This document shows positions 33,438-45,047 of a stretch of DNA of 64,000 nt, one piece after another. The first letter of the stretch is position 1; every line of letters starts with the position of its first letter. This DNA is from Cylicocyclus nassatus (Eukaryota; Nematoda; Chromadorea; Rhabditida; Strongylidae), in the NCBI GenBank assembly GCA_958299035.1, contig CATQJL010000316.1:11006347-11070346 (forward strand), given 5' to 3'. The notes beneath the pieces were generated by a model, which was given only the letters and a program-made list of their open reading frames with translations, was not told the DNA's origin and made no database searches. The position numbers and the translations under genes are program-made.

Positions 33438-34651
33438 CAGTCGTGTAAAAAGCTGTTGAACCTTTTCAATTCTGCGAATATCCTTTTTACGAAAGGGGAC
33501 CAGACCTGAGAACAGTATTCTAAATGAGGAAGAACTAATGCTTTATAAAGCGGTATAAGTATCTTCGGAGAACTAGCATTAGTATTGCGGAAAAGCAGAA
33601 AGAGTGAAGAATAAGCCTTTTTGACTAACGTATTGATATGCTCAGTGAAGTTAAGATTTGTATCAATCACGACACCCAAATCTCTAACAGTATCACAACT
33701 CTTCAATATAGAGCCTTTGATGTGATACGAGGTAGTATTTCCACCTCCAAGATGAAGCACTGAGCATTTGTCAAAATTTAACGCAAATTCCCAGTCCTCA
33801 CACCAATTGGTCAAATTATCAAGAGACCTTTGCAAGTCCATTTGAATATCTGGAGCTACTTCCGGATCATAGACTGCAAAAATCTTTATGTCATCAGCAT
33901 ACATCCGGATGTGTACGCTAGCGGAAGTCTTCAAAGTAGAAGGTAGGTCAAGGGTGTAAATCAGGAAGAGCAAGGGGGCTAAGACACCACCCTGTGGAAC
34001 ACCACTAGTGCAGAAGTACTTTTTGGAGTAACGATGACCAACTCTCACAGTCATATACCGATCATGCAAATAGAAAGTCAACCACGAAAGAAAATTTCCT
34101 TTAATCCCTAATTTGTTCATTTTAGTTAGTAATTTAGCATGACAGACCTTATCAAATGCTTTCGAGAGATCAACGTAAACAATGTCAACCGATTTGCCCT
34201 CGTTGATTGCTAAGCTCCAATCGAATACACTATCAACCAGATTTGTTGTGGTAGAAGCTCCATTCAAAAAGCCATGTTGTTCATCGAGGATCAAATCCGA
34301 AACCTTTAGCCATTCCAAAAGTTTTTCCCGTATGATTCTTTCCATGATCTTAACAGGAGTGGGAAGCAAGCTAATTGGACGGAACTTATCAATTCGACAT
34401 GCTCCGTCAGTTTTTGGAATTGCTGTAACCAAAGCTTCTTTCCACAAGTCAGGGACCTCCCCCCACAACATCGAAATGTTGAATATATGTGCAAGCGGAG
34501 CCGCAAGCGACGAGGCGCATTTTAGGTATACTATCTGAGGGATGCCATCAAATGTTTCAGTTATGGAAGGTTTTAGTTTGATAAGGGACTGGTAGACATT
34601 TGCGGGATGAAAATGAACATTATTGCAAAAAATGGCGAGGCAGCACTGCAT
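33359..34651 (-). pseudogene. LINE reverse transcriptase
   Basis: A 430-codon open frame carries the RT motifs in order: FRPISLLP, DEQHGFLNGAST, VYVDLSKAFDKV, TSGVPQGGVLAPLLF and the catalytic MYADDIKIF, then LNFDKCSVLHLG and the thumb region ending LVLPHLEYCSQVW. All three catalytic Asp are present. The frame ends early and the remainder continues in another frame. The palm domain itself is intact, so this is a relatively young copy. Confidence 0.9.
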
Positions 34652-35462
34652 CAGCGCTTATTCTGTCAGCATCACTATCACTGTCATTAATAGCGACAGG
34701 AGAGTAAACGCTGGCAAAATAGGCACCAAGAGCATCTGCCTTATCTTTATCGCTAACATAAGAGGTACCAGAAGAATTTGTCAAAGTAGAGAAATGCTGG
34801 GAGGGCTTCATTTTATTCTTCAAATACGAAAAAAGATATTTAGACGACTTTCTTCTAGCAAGCAGTCGTTCACGATATGACAAATATTTTTTTATGTGAT
34901 AGTCTATATTAGCACAAACTTTTTTATACAACGGGCAACTCAGAGGATTGGGCAGAGTATCAAAAAGACGTTGTTTTTGAGATATTAAGGCACGAATGTG
35001 TGGTGGCAGGTCGATCTTATGAATACCAGGAACTTTGACCCTAATCGGAACAAATTTGCTAAAGGCTTCATAAACTGTTAGGCAAAATCTTTTGTAGACT
35101 TCAGAACATGAGGTATAATTATTGAATAAGGAGAGCCAATCTACACTAAAGAAGTAAGAATCAAGAGAGGAATAGTCAACACTGAGAAAATCAGGCAAGG
35201 GTAATGTGGAAGCAGAGGAATTCGAAAATTCGATCTCGAAGGTGGCAATCCTATGATCCGAGGACCCAAGTGGCTGAAGTGTGCCCACATGCGAGATGAA
35301 TGGAAAGGCCGAGAGCACAATGTCGAGAGTATTGCTATCATGAGTCGGTGAGGTCACATATTGCTTTAGTCCACAGTTGTTTACAAACTCTAGAAAAGGG
35401 CAAGAGGCAGCATTGAGGGATTTCTTGGCCATCCAATCAAATTGCAAATCGAGATCTGGCAT
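34620..35462 (-). pseudogene. LINE endonuclease C-terminal region
   Basis: A 280-codon frame begins MPDLDLQFDWMAKK and contains GLKQYVTSPTHDSNTLDIVLS and LGSSDHRIATFEIEF, the last strands and SDH motif of an exonuclease/endonuclease/phosphatase-type LINE endonuclease, followed by the linker toward RT. The first two thirds of the endonuclease are missing. A frameshift around 34620-34650 joins it to the RT frame. Confidence 0.85.
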
Positions 35463-35470
35463 ACTTTTGA

Positions 35471-35501
35471 AAAAAGCGACATTATTTTTGAAACGGCCTA
35501 A
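35471..35501 (-). mobile_element. Mariner-type terminus remnant
   Basis: On the minus strand TTAGGCCGTTTC then AATAATGTCGCTTTTTT is preceded by TA (35502-35503) and resembles the terminus at 18862. The partner end is missing; the LINE at 32265-35475 begins directly inside it. Confidence 0.55.
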
Positions 35502-35888
35502 TAGAAAATGCTCATGTGGTCCGAGGAGTGGGGCTTGCCTATTAACGCATATCGCTGCTTGGAAGCGCGATCTCTTGCTTATTAGAGTAACCCATGTCTC
35601 TTCCTATCTTGTAAGTTGATCTTTGCAGAGAGCGCCGACATCTATCAGCAACAAGTATGAAATGCAACCGTCACGCAGCAAAGATTCTTCGTCGCCACGA
35701 TGGGAATCGTTTTTTTAACATGTTTTCCTTTGATCATTTTATTCATTCATGAGCCCTCAATCTTTATACGCGCATTTTCAATCATATGACTCTGCTTTTG
35801 TAGTATTTTAGCGCCTAGGTAAATCGCCTGGAGATCAGATTATGACCAGATCATCGCATCATGTTTTCATATGAGAATAAAGGATCAC

Positions 35889-35910
35889 GGTTTAAGTACC
35901 CAAGTTCGAG
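35889..35910 (+). ncRNA. SL1-like 22-mer with two mismatches
   Basis: GGTTTAAGTACCC followed by AAGTTCGAG differs from SL1 at positions 8 and 19. It is followed by GTCCCATCC, so a GT is correctly placed but the donor context is poor. Both this locus and 8648 carry a G/T-rich downstream stretch containing GTGTGGCAAA or CGTGGCAAA. It could be a decayed SL RNA gene, a leader from a retro-copied mRNA or a chance relic. Confidence 0.3.
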
Positions 35911-35984
35911 GTCCCATCCTCGTGGCAGTAACGGTTTGGTGTTATGGTTGTTGGTTGGTGTGGCAAAAAAGCTGAACCACTAAA

Positions 35985-36470
35985 ACGCACTCAAATCAAA
36001 AGTTTTGCATCTTAACAAATTCCACCCGCCACGCACATATCTCTGCGACGGTGTTGGACTTGAGCTGTGCAGCTGTGTTACCAAAGATTTAGGTGTTTTC
36101 GTTGATGACCAGCTAAAGTTTACTGCACACTATGACTCAGCTAGTAGAAACTTTGTCAACTCTCTTTACTCCATTAAGAAACATTTATATTACTGATCCC
36201 GTCTTTCAAGTTTGAGTTTACAGCTATATCTTACCACTTTTGGAATACGCATCTCCAGTTTGGTATCCTCATTTGAAGACATCGAAAAACTTGAAAAGGT
36301 GCAAAAAGCTTTACCAGAATCGTCTTCTACAGATGTTACTCAAAACCGGTTTACCCTCAATCGTTACCCTCTTGCAGACCAAGGTGTATCTTAGAACGTC
36401 ATAGTCTAAGGGTATAGACAAGTTTTTAACGAATTAGTTTTTTGCTTCCGCATTTTAAAACTGGAGACTA
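35985..36470 (+). pseudogene. LINE RT C-terminal fragment (CR1/Jockey-like)
   Basis: Broken frames read LHLNKFHPPRTYL, VTKDLGVFVDDQLKF, FVNSLYSIKKHLYY, then in other frames LEYASPVWYPHL and IEKLEKVQKA, which are the thumb-region signatures of LINE RTs. At least three frameshifts in 450 bp. The catalytic core is absent. Confidence 0.75.
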
Positions 36471-36479
36471 GGTTAACCT

Positions 36480-37870
36480 AGCAATTACTGGGTTTTCTAG
36501 ACCCGGTACTCGGACTTGGGGATTTGGATTGTGCTACCGAAAATTGGGCAGTAGGATAGTTTCTGTTGTTTTCAATTCTTTTGTGTGCCGGACAGCCAGA
36601 TAAATCTACCAAGAAAATTAACTCTAGCAAAACTTCTGTAAAATGTCGCAAGAATCTGGCTTCTGTCAAAGCTTTGGAGACTTTGGGAAATCCGAACGTT
36701 TAGGGGTGTATGAACACGAATTGTCTGCACTTTTTGTGTTTTTTTCTGAGTTTTTTTCCGCGTAGTTTTTTTCACTTTTGCCGAAAAGCAACTTTTGCCG
36801 GAACAATAGAGCTATTGCTATGTTTTCGGAATAGTTTTTTTGGTGAATTTTTGTCTTTTTCCAAAAAATTTCCGACTCCATATTCTATCGATCAGTCAGT
36901 CTCTTCGCGTTAGACTAGCCATTCAAGGTTTCCGAAGTTGACGAGCCCTCTATCTTGAGATCCTCCCTCCCACTTGCTTAGGGTCTCTGACGAATTCGTT
37001 TGTCTAGAGTTAAGTTGGTCAGCCAAGCCTTGGTATCTTTTCCAAAACCTGCGTTTGTGTTTGGAAAAAAAGCTCATCAGAGAATTGATCTCTCACTGCT
37101 GAAGAAGAAGAATGATTCCAGCAAAAGATCTAGTTGTTTCTTGTTTCCAATCTTTATTTTTGTCGGTGCACCTCTGTGCGTAAATTGGTAAATTATGCAT
37201 ATAAGTTCCACACTTCCGCTACATCTGAACAATGTTAGGATTGGCCGAGGGTGAATTACTCCTTCAGAACCAAGGCAAGTGCGTTTCAAAAGTTCCCTCT
37301 TACAAAAAAGAGACACAGTCTCTGTAAGCCTTCAATATTGGATGTGTATCATTGAAAGCATTGAACTTTCCTTCGACTCTCACAAGAAGAGCGCCACCTC
37401 AAGCGACGGACCGGATCCATCCGGTGGGTCAATTCGGTATCGTCCGCGCTCGTCCAAGCGGCGATACCGGACTTGTGACCGCGTTCTACCAAATGTTGTG
37501 CCCGGAGATCCCCGAAAACCTATTTCGCCTCGGGAACCCTGCACTTCACACCTGGCATAGTCAATTAAGAACCACTCACAATCTTTCAACGTGAGTGGCT
37601 GCTCCAGGTCAGGCTGCTAACCCAAACGTTAGCACGTTACAATTCGGCTGAAGAAGACAAATCATTGCATTGTTTGTGCTTTTCCATGTCTAAAAAGATT
37701 TCTCAAGTAATATTTAGGATGTACTACAAGAGCGACGCACATTTTGAGAACATGATCAAGGAACATAAAGATAATCTATTCTCTCGCAAAAATGAGCGAA
37801 GACAGCTAAAAATGTTAGCTCATAAACTCAAAAAATAACTCAAGTCTTCAAAAACGTTTTGCTACCATCA
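36480..37870. other. No supported gene; probable LINE 5' flank
   Basis: A GC-richer patch at 37390-37560 and AT-rich remainder. The last few hundred bases could be 5' UTR of the RTE-like element starting near 37876, but no promoter or ORF1 could be shown. Confidence 0.3.
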
Positions 37871-38567
37871 CGTAGGATCCCTGATGGCAAGACACCAAGA
37901 GTTAGCAGATCTCCTCAAAAAACCTAAGATGAACATTGCCTGAATTCAGGAGACGAAGATGAGCGAAGACAGCTAAAAATGCTAGCTCATCGCAAAAGCA
38001 AAAAACAATGTCCACCGGAATGTTAAAACAATGTCCAATGGAAGCGTGAAAAATCGAGCGAAGTAGGAGATGAATACGAGCCCTATACAAAGGAACAGAG
38101 AACGGCAGAAACGAAATGGGTATAGTTGTCTGCGAATGATTGCGATACAAAATAATTGACGTGGATTGCATAACTGATCGAGTCATGGGCACCAATGGAA
38201 AATTGGAAGCGAATCTTGCGAGTAGTCACTGCTTACGGACCACAAACGTATGCAGTAAGGTTGAGAAGGATATATCATAGCGAGAACTTGACGACTATAC
38301 CAGTTCCGTGCCAGCTGAAGAGATGCTACATTGAAGCTGATCTCAATGGTCTTGTGGGAGAATGGAGAGGAAGTGCAGAAACAGACCATGTTTAGGGACT
38401 ACGTAGTGAAAAAGGCGAACGCATTCTCGAGTTTGCTACAGCTCACCATTTAGCGTTGGCAAACACTTATATCACAAAAAGGTATAAACCTGATTACATA
38501 CGCCAGTGGAGCACAGAGATTGCGAATAGACTTTTTCAGCCGCCAGCACGAGCTTAGATATGTGAAG

Positions 38568-40356
38568 CATAGGTGCGATAGGGGGAGCCGGGCCCTCTCC
38601 AGGTGAAGGGGGTCTCTGCTACTCCCATCCTTGTAAGGTGAAGGGGGTAAGTGAGCCCTGAGAGCAAAATGCCCCAACAAGTTACATACCATTCGAAAAC
38701 TGAGGTCATATAGAATCGACGTAGACCGTCGGCTTTTTCCTAGGTCTTTTGTTCCGCGAGATTTGAGGGATTTTATGTACTTCATGTGTCAACTAATTTT
38801 GTGTCCTCACTTTCTGCTCTCCAAAAGAATGCTACGAGAAAGTCGACGGTCTACATCTGCTAATGAAGACTTGCTCTGTAACGCAGATAGATAACCAGCA
38901 GATTAGGTCTTCGTTTGGCAGAATTTGCTGTTGAAAATGAACATGATTTCAGGTAAAATGCAGTGTATCTCTCGATAGAGGGCGGCTAGAAAAAATTCGA
39001 CGGTCTACGTCGAATCCCCCTTTCCTGGGCTTTCGAATGGTATATAGATTGCTGAGCGAAAAAACTTGCCAGTTTTTAAAAATGGTGTGGAGGTATTTAC
39101 TATTGGCTTGCTCCACCCAGCTCCCCCAATGTATTGGCTTTTATCGGTCACCAGAGCAAGCGCTTTTTAGAGCCGTGAAGCAGAAAAGCCCTAACATGTT
39201 TCACACCGTTCGAAAGCTGAGATTATGGAGAATCGACATAGACCGTCTCTTTTTTCATAGCTTCTCTGTAGAGCGAGATACGAGCGATTTTATACGCCTA
39301 CTCACCAGCTAATTTTGTGTAATTATTTTGTAATTTAGTTTTGAAAGAAAGAACAAGGATTAAAAAAAAGAGACGGTCTACGTTTACTGGCAAGGTCTTG
39401 CTCTGTGATACAGTTAGAAAATCAGGCACCTTTATCCATTCTTCACGCAGAAATTTCTCGACAAAAACACACATCTTTTTGGCTAAAATCCCGTGTAACT
39501 CTAAGTAGAGGGGAGCTAAAGAAAAAGAGACGGTCTACGTCGAATCTTTTTTTTGTGGGCTTTCTAATGGTGTACAGGTTGTCGGGTGAAAAAACTTGTG
39601 GTTTCTTAAAAATGAGGTGGAGATATTCAATAGTAACTTGCTCCACCCCGCTCCGGCTTTCTATGGGTTGCCGGAGCAAGACTTTTTTGGACTGGGAAAG
39701 CTTTGTGCACCAGCACCTTATATACCATTCGATAGATAAGAACGCGAGGAATCGACGTAGACCGTCTCTTTTTTCGTAGCTTCTCTGTGAAGCGAGATAC
39801 GAGCAGTTTTATCTAGCTACAATATCAGCCAATTTTGGGTAATTATATTTTCCAACCAAGAAGGTCTTTTTCGAACTTTTATATATGAATCGAAAGCATG
39901 AAAAACGAGTAATCTGACTGTTGTTTTGTTTGTTATTATTCTCTTTAGTGAAAAGAGATATGGTATGATTTTTTGTCAGCAAACATGCATCCATCGCTAG
40001 TCGGTTCAGATTTTTTTACTCTTGCTCAACTCTTTTTTGCAAAGCATGTATTCATTGACACAATGTTAATTGTTCAAAAAATCACCTTTTACTTTTTGAT
40101 TGCGCTTCGTTATCAACGCCCTTTGAGCGCGGAGAAGGTCTCAAGAATGTTCTTTTAACAAAATGTTGTTGATTCGATACTCTCTTGCAGTCTTGATGTC
40201 TGAGGAGAAGAGCAGGTGGCGTTTCTGTCCAAACGAAAGTTCCTTTGTAATAGCTGTTTGCCTTGATTAGTCTCAACCTCAGGTGAAAGGGGTCAGCCAG
40301 ATGCCGGCCCTAAAGTGAAGGGGGTCAGAGAAATTTCTCCACCTATCGCATCTATG
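38568..40356. mobile_element. hAT-like element in LINE endonuclease, 8-bp duplication
   Basis: The ends CATAGGTGCGATAGG and the inverse of CCTATCGCATCTATG are flanked by identical ATGTGAAG at 38560-38567 and 40357-40364. It interrupts the RTE-like endonuclease precisely: the codons on both sides join in frame once the element and one duplication copy are removed. The 1789-bp interior is noncoding and contains three tandem copies of about 523 bp. Subterminal GTGAAGGGGGT repeats match the other family members. Confidence 0.9.
38668..39830 (+). repeat. Three tandem units of about 523 bp inside the hAT-like element
   Basis: Comparable positions of the ATACCATTCGA/CACCGTTCGA block fall near 38685, 39208 and 39725, a spacing of about 520 bp. 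Each unit carries an ATCGACGTAGACCGTC motif and, in inverse sense, GACGGTCTACGTCGAAT, plus a TTGCTCCACCC block. The last unit is incomplete. Confidence 0.75.
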
Positions 40357-41347
40357 ATGTGAAGGATAGCAAGGTCATCGTTGGTGAAGAATTCAAAACG
40401 CAGAACAGACCTCTGCTCTTGGATATGGATAATCAGTCGATAGGCGTGGAAACTTGGCGGTGGAATGAAGTCGTACAGGTCGTGATAAAGAAGAAGAAGG
40501 GGGCATCAAAATAAGGCAAAAATTACGAAACACAAGATTCTCATATAAAGTATGCAGAACGAGGCGTGCAGCGAAAAGGTTACTGTCCAGAGGCAAAAAA
40601 AAGAGGTATTTGAAAGTACTCTACATAAACTTACGCACCCGCGAAGGCGAACGACATATGTCGATTAGCGAGGAGAAGAACAATTGCCACGAAAGATGTA
40701 GAGCGTCAAAGATGTGTCAAAGAGTGTCAAAGATGCTCACAGAAAGGTGCTCAGGAAGGCACAAGAGATAAATGAAAGCTAAAGGGCACATTTTCAAAAT
40801 GGCATCCACAAACCACAAGTATACATCCTTAATAACAGCAAATTTTGTGCTTGAGGCAGTCAGCATCACAGAGAAAGAACTTTATGTCGCCCTTATGAGA
40901 ACAAAAACGGCAAGACGACAGGTCCAGATGGTATCCCTAGCGAATTTTGGAAGAGGTGTGGACAGTCTGGAGTATAATGGTTAAGGCAACTTTTGAATCA
41001 GGTAATTGCTGCCTAAAATATGTCAAGCGACTTGAATAAAAGTACGAAAGTTCCGATATAAAGAAAACAGAGGCAATATAGCTGACGTTTTACGTACCGG
41101 CCCATCCCACTTATGTGCCACAAATTGAAGATCTTCGAAAGAGTTCTAGAAGCGCGACTGCGAAGCAGCGTGGAGCTATCCCCTAAACAGTACGAATTTG
41201 TAAAGGGCCGTAGTACGGTAGCCATTTACGTTGCCAGGATCATGTTTGATGCAGGGAAAAGCAATGCGAGCTGCATGCAACGTTCCTCGACATGGAGAAA
41301 GCGTTTGATAAGGTGCCGCATGGTATCATATGGTGGTCGCTGCGAAG

Positions 41348-43433
41348 CATAGGTGCGATGGTCCGAGATGGGTACCCTCCATAGTGAAGGGGGTCTCGGC
41401 TGTTTTTGACCCCCAAAAGTGAAGGGTGCCCAAAAAATTGTCGACGTCGACCGGGGGGGGGAGAGGAAAAATCGCAGACGTCGACGGGAGCGTCGACGGG
41501 AAAAGGGGGATTTATAAAAAATGGTAAAAATAAGAAAATTATCAAACTTAAATGATCAAATTTAAGTTTATTTGTATAAATTTTCACATAGTAATAAAAT
41601 TTTCGAGTGCTTTTTTTGACAAATATTATTTCATTATCATGTACCATTTTTCGGTGTTTACAGAGTGTAGGGAACGAGAATGCGGGAAACGAAGCAAAAA
41701 TCGGGACCGGATCCCCCTCACTGGGACTAAGTTGGGATATCGTAGTTAAAAAATCAAATTTTAGGAATTTTATGGGACGAGCAGTAATGAGTCGACGTGG
41801 AAGGGCGCATGGTCATGAAGGGAATGGCTGGAGTGGAGCTTTTACGTGGGCGTGTTGGACGAGACTTGGAAAAAGACATTTTCTGGTTCTAATGTTGCTG
41901 TAAATCAAATAATTTGCAATTGTATTGTGTTAAGGATAAACAATAAATGCAGATGTTGTACACAGTCGAAGGTGTAGGTAGTGAGTGAAGGCAGGAAAAT
42001 AATCAGAGTAGGAAAGGTCAGATATCGGGCTTTGATGATCAAAGGAGAGAGCTGCTGAGAATGTTCTTCAAAGGGAGAGGTAGAAGGTAAACCCCATGTG
42101 ATTGCCAATTAGAAAATTGCGATAGCTATAGAGTCGAAAATCAACCTTGATTAGGTGTTCAGGTAAGCTTCCGATTGTACAATGTAAGCTAATCACAGAA
42201 TCAGGTTTGAGTTGCCAAGATCGCATAGAATCGTCTCAACTTCTGAAGCAGGGCGAGAAAAACAAGGGACCCCCACATATCACATATCATTCGAAAGCTT
42301 CTGAAAAGTAGATTCTAAATTCAGCTCCTTGTTCATTTTTGTTTGTTTACACAAGAGTTATAGCAATAAAATCGATTTTGGGTGGTTCTATTTGACGGTC
42401 CATATCTAGGCGGAGAGGTGTTCTCCTGATCTACTTTTTTCACCATCTAGTAGAGGGAGGTTTACTTAATACAAGTAAAGCTGTCGCAAAATGATCTGCT
42501 GTAGGGAAGGGGAGCAACAGCACCGAGTTTAAGACGCATGGATTTTTGTGTGAAATTCAAGCTCAAGAAGATCTGCTTCAGCAGATTCATTTGCGACAGC
42601 CCTATTTATATCAATTGCATTCTCCTATACAAGATAAAAAAGGAATCAGACCATGAGAGGATTCCCCTACTGAGATATGGGAATTTTTGGCTTGAAAGGA
42701 GGAGTATAGTTGGCAACTCAAGCCTGCTTCTCCTGTGATCAGCTTACATTGTACAATTGGAAGCTTACCTGAATACCTAATCAAGGTTGATTTTCGACTC
42801 TGTCGCTATCGCAGTTTTCTAATTGGCAATTACATGGCGACTTACCTTCTACCTCTACCTTTGAAGAACATCCTCAGCAGCTCTCTCCTTTGATCATCAA
42901 AGTCCGATATCTGACCTTTCCTACTCTGATTATTTTCCTGCCCTCACTCACTACCTATACCTTCGACTGTGTACAACATCTGCATTTATTGTTTATCCTT
43001 ATACACACAATGCAATGGCAAATTATTTAATCTACAGCAACATTAGAACCAGAAAATCTCTTTTTCCGAGTCTTGTCCAACACGCCCACGTGAAAGCTCC
43101 ACTCCAGCCCTTCCTTTCATGACCATGCGCCCTTCCATGCCGACTCATTTGCTCATCCCATAAAATTTCTAAAATTTGATTTTTCAACTACGATATCTCA
43201 ACTTAGTCCCAGTGAGGGGGATCCGGTCCCGATTTTTGCTTCGTTTCCCGCATTCTCGTTCCCTACACTCTGTGAATAAATTCTTTTACCTTGAATTCTA
43301 CTTTACTTCAAACACGCCATCATCTCACCTCAAAAAAAAAATTTTTTTTCTCCATCCTAAATGAAGGGGGGCGGGTAGCCTAGGCTCCAAAGCGAGAGGA
43401 GGGTGAGATTCATCTCAGACTATCGCACCTATG
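41348..43433. mobile_element. hAT-like foldback in LINE reverse transcriptase
   Basis: The ends CATAGGTGCGATGG and ATCGCACCTATG are flanked by CTGCGAAG (41340-41347) and CTACGAAG (43434-43441), an 8-bp duplication with one change. The interior is a long foldback: about 41640-42210 is repeated inversely at about 42705-43285, including GGACCGGATCCCCCTCACTGG near 41700 and its inverse near 43210. No transposase. Same family as 38568-40356, inserted in the same LINE. Confidence 0.9.
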
Positions 43434-43960
43434 CTACGAAGGCACATGGTACCAGAAGAATACTTGCAGTGTTAAATTGATCTACAAAAAGGTCACAAGC
43501 CACGTACGGACAGAGCAAGCCGATCGAAAGACTTACAAATAAAAGCTGGCGCTCATCAAGGCTTTGTATTGTCGCCCTTTCTCTTTATTACGGTTGTGGA
43601 CATGATAGTAAAAGAGGTTTCATACGTGAACCTCCATGGGCCTGAATATACGCAGACGTGACGCTAATGTTAAGAATCAAAAAATTAGAGTTGGAAGTGC
43701 ACAAATGGAAATCTGAAATTAAGCTGCATGACCTGAGGTTTAACACCGAGAACCGAATACATGGAGTTAGGAGCGCAAACGGCTGAGACTATCCAGACTG
43801 GAGGCATTTCGATTAAGAAGATCACTGCCTTCAATTACATAGGCAGTCAATATGGATGAAGCTCTTCAGGACGAGATTACTTACAAGATATTTCACTGGA
43901 ATTCTGTGCGACAAGCGGATGTGGCGCTAATTAGGTCAAAATCCCAATCGTAACGCACAT

Positions 43961-44313
43961 TTATTGAGCGTAAAAATAAATCAAATTTGTAGCGGTAGGA
44001 ACAATTAACAATTAGGAACTTATTTCAGCAACTACTCGTCGTTTCGCATTTTGAATTTTGAATTTTGAAGTGCTGGGGTTTCCGTTCAAAGATTATTTTT
44101 CTTTGGAATAAAGAAGCAGTTCACCTTCTAACTCAATGAAAACTGCAACCACTCAGACAATCGACCGGACCCCTCCGCCGGACAGTCCGAATCTGCCAGA
44201 GTCGCGCCGGACCCAGTTGACCAATGAGAGCGGGCCAAATGGGCGGTCCGTCGCGGTGACATCACTGGCAGGCAAATGGGACGCTTCTCCGGCCCTGCTG
44301 CAAAGGTACGCCA
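43961..44313. other. No gene; promoter-like CCAAT motif
   Basis: AT-rich up to about 44135, then abruptly GC-rich. A CCAATGAGAGCGGGCC element near 44220 resembles a CCAAT box, but no start of transcription can be inferred. Confidence 0.25.
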
Positions 44314-44361
44314 TTTCTCCGGCGCGGCTCTGCCAGATTTGGCAGAGCCGCGCCGGAGAAA
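44314..44361. repeat. Perfect GC-rich palindrome, 22-bp arms
   Basis: Arms TTTCTCCGGCGCGGC.. and its inverse complement are separated by the four bases GATT. A degenerate second copy (GGCGCGAGTCCGCCAGATTTGG) follows. It would form a very stable hairpin in RNA or single-stranded DNA. Confidence 0.9.
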
Positions 44362-44409
44362 ATTGCCCGGCGCGAGTCCGCCAGATTTGGAAGAGCCACG
44401 CCGCAGAAA

Positions 44410-44575
44410 ATGGGAGGGGTCCGGAGCACAAATGGGAGGTCTCCGGAGCAGAAAATGGGAGGTATCCGGAGCAGAAAATGGGAGGCCTCCGGAGCAGAAA
44501 ATGGGAGGTATCCGGAGCAGAAAATGGGGAGGTCTCCGGAGCAGAAATGGGAGGGCTCCGGAGCAGGCTGCGTAT
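44410..44575 (+). repeat. Minisatellite, about 23-bp unit, about seven copies
   Basis: The unit TCCGGAGCAGAAAATGGGAG plus two or three variable bases repeats about seven times with lengths of 22-24 bp. The open frame running through it is a by-product of the repeat. Confidence 0.9.
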
Positions 44576-45047
44576 CGATTTGGCGCGTAGCAAGCAAACG
44601 TCTAACTCCACGGTGATGAGTCCTCTGTTTACCCTCTTTCTTCAAATTTTAGTCGTTTTTTTTCGATTTTGTTGTTTCTCCGCGTTTCTTACCGTTTTTT
44701 TCTTTTCCGCGTTGCTCTTCGTCGCGTTGGCGTTTATGTTGTTGTAAGTTCCTCGTTTTCAGGTTTATGTTTCAAATTTTCGTGCGGATGCACTCAATCA
44801 CTTTCAGTGTTTGGCTCTTTTCGACTTGCTGAGACATCGTTGACTACTGATGGAGTAGTTTTTGTGATTAATTCTGGATTTTCGAAACAACAACAATTTT
44901 CGAAAGTATATAATTCGAGTAAAGTCCAGATGAAGTTTTCTTCCCATTTCAGTCAGAAAGCTTGCTTTTTTAGGTGCAGTGGATTTAGCGGTATTTGGAA
45001 GGTATATCTAAACTTTTTCGTACCCCTCAATATCGATACCTTATCAG
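44576..45047. other. Intron-like DNA before the Furry exons
   Basis: T-rich with several TTTCAG and TTTTAG acceptor-like sites. A tiny exon-like stretch at about 44971-44995 is flanked by TTTTTTAG and GTATAT but is too short to assign. Confidence 0.3.

Larger units (their letters stand above)
32265..35475 (-). mobile_element. CR1/Jockey-like LINE, 5'-truncated
   Basis: Three collinear minus-strand frames cover endonuclease C-terminus, reverse transcriptase and the post-RT region. The 3' end near 32265-32310 carries repeated ATGAAATGAAATC-type sequence close to AATAAAATG, resembling the short-repeat tails of CR1-group LINEs. The 5' end stops at a mariner-type terminus at 35471-35501. The region 32310-33060 would be a long 3' UTR with no recognisable frame. 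The element is far better preserved than the other LINEs in the window, with only about two frameshifts. Confidence 0.8.
37876..43960 (+). mobile_element. RTE-like LINE, interrupted twice
   Basis: The endonuclease begins at about 37881 (ARHQELADLLKK, then an in-frame stop and IQETK). It continues with ADLNGLVGE and ERILEFATAHHLALANTY up to 38567, where RYVK is cut by a hAT-like element; the frame resumes at 40365 with DSKVIVGEEFK. RT sequence starts near 41113 (KIFERVLEARLRS, YEFVKGRSTV, FLDMEKAFDKVPHGIIWWSLR) and is cut at 41347, then resumes at 43442 (VPEEYLQ, GAHQGFVLSPFLF). The catalytic box reads YADV, lacking one Asp codon. The element is decayed and 5'-incomplete; its 3' end near 43960 is approximate. 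Confidence 0.85.

Noticed and set aside
44136..44747. A 203-codon plus-strand frame with Met start, and antisense frames
   Set aside because: The middle is the 23-bp minisatellite and the end is a T-rich hydrophobic run; no domain, and three frames are open at once, as expected in a GC-rich repeat.
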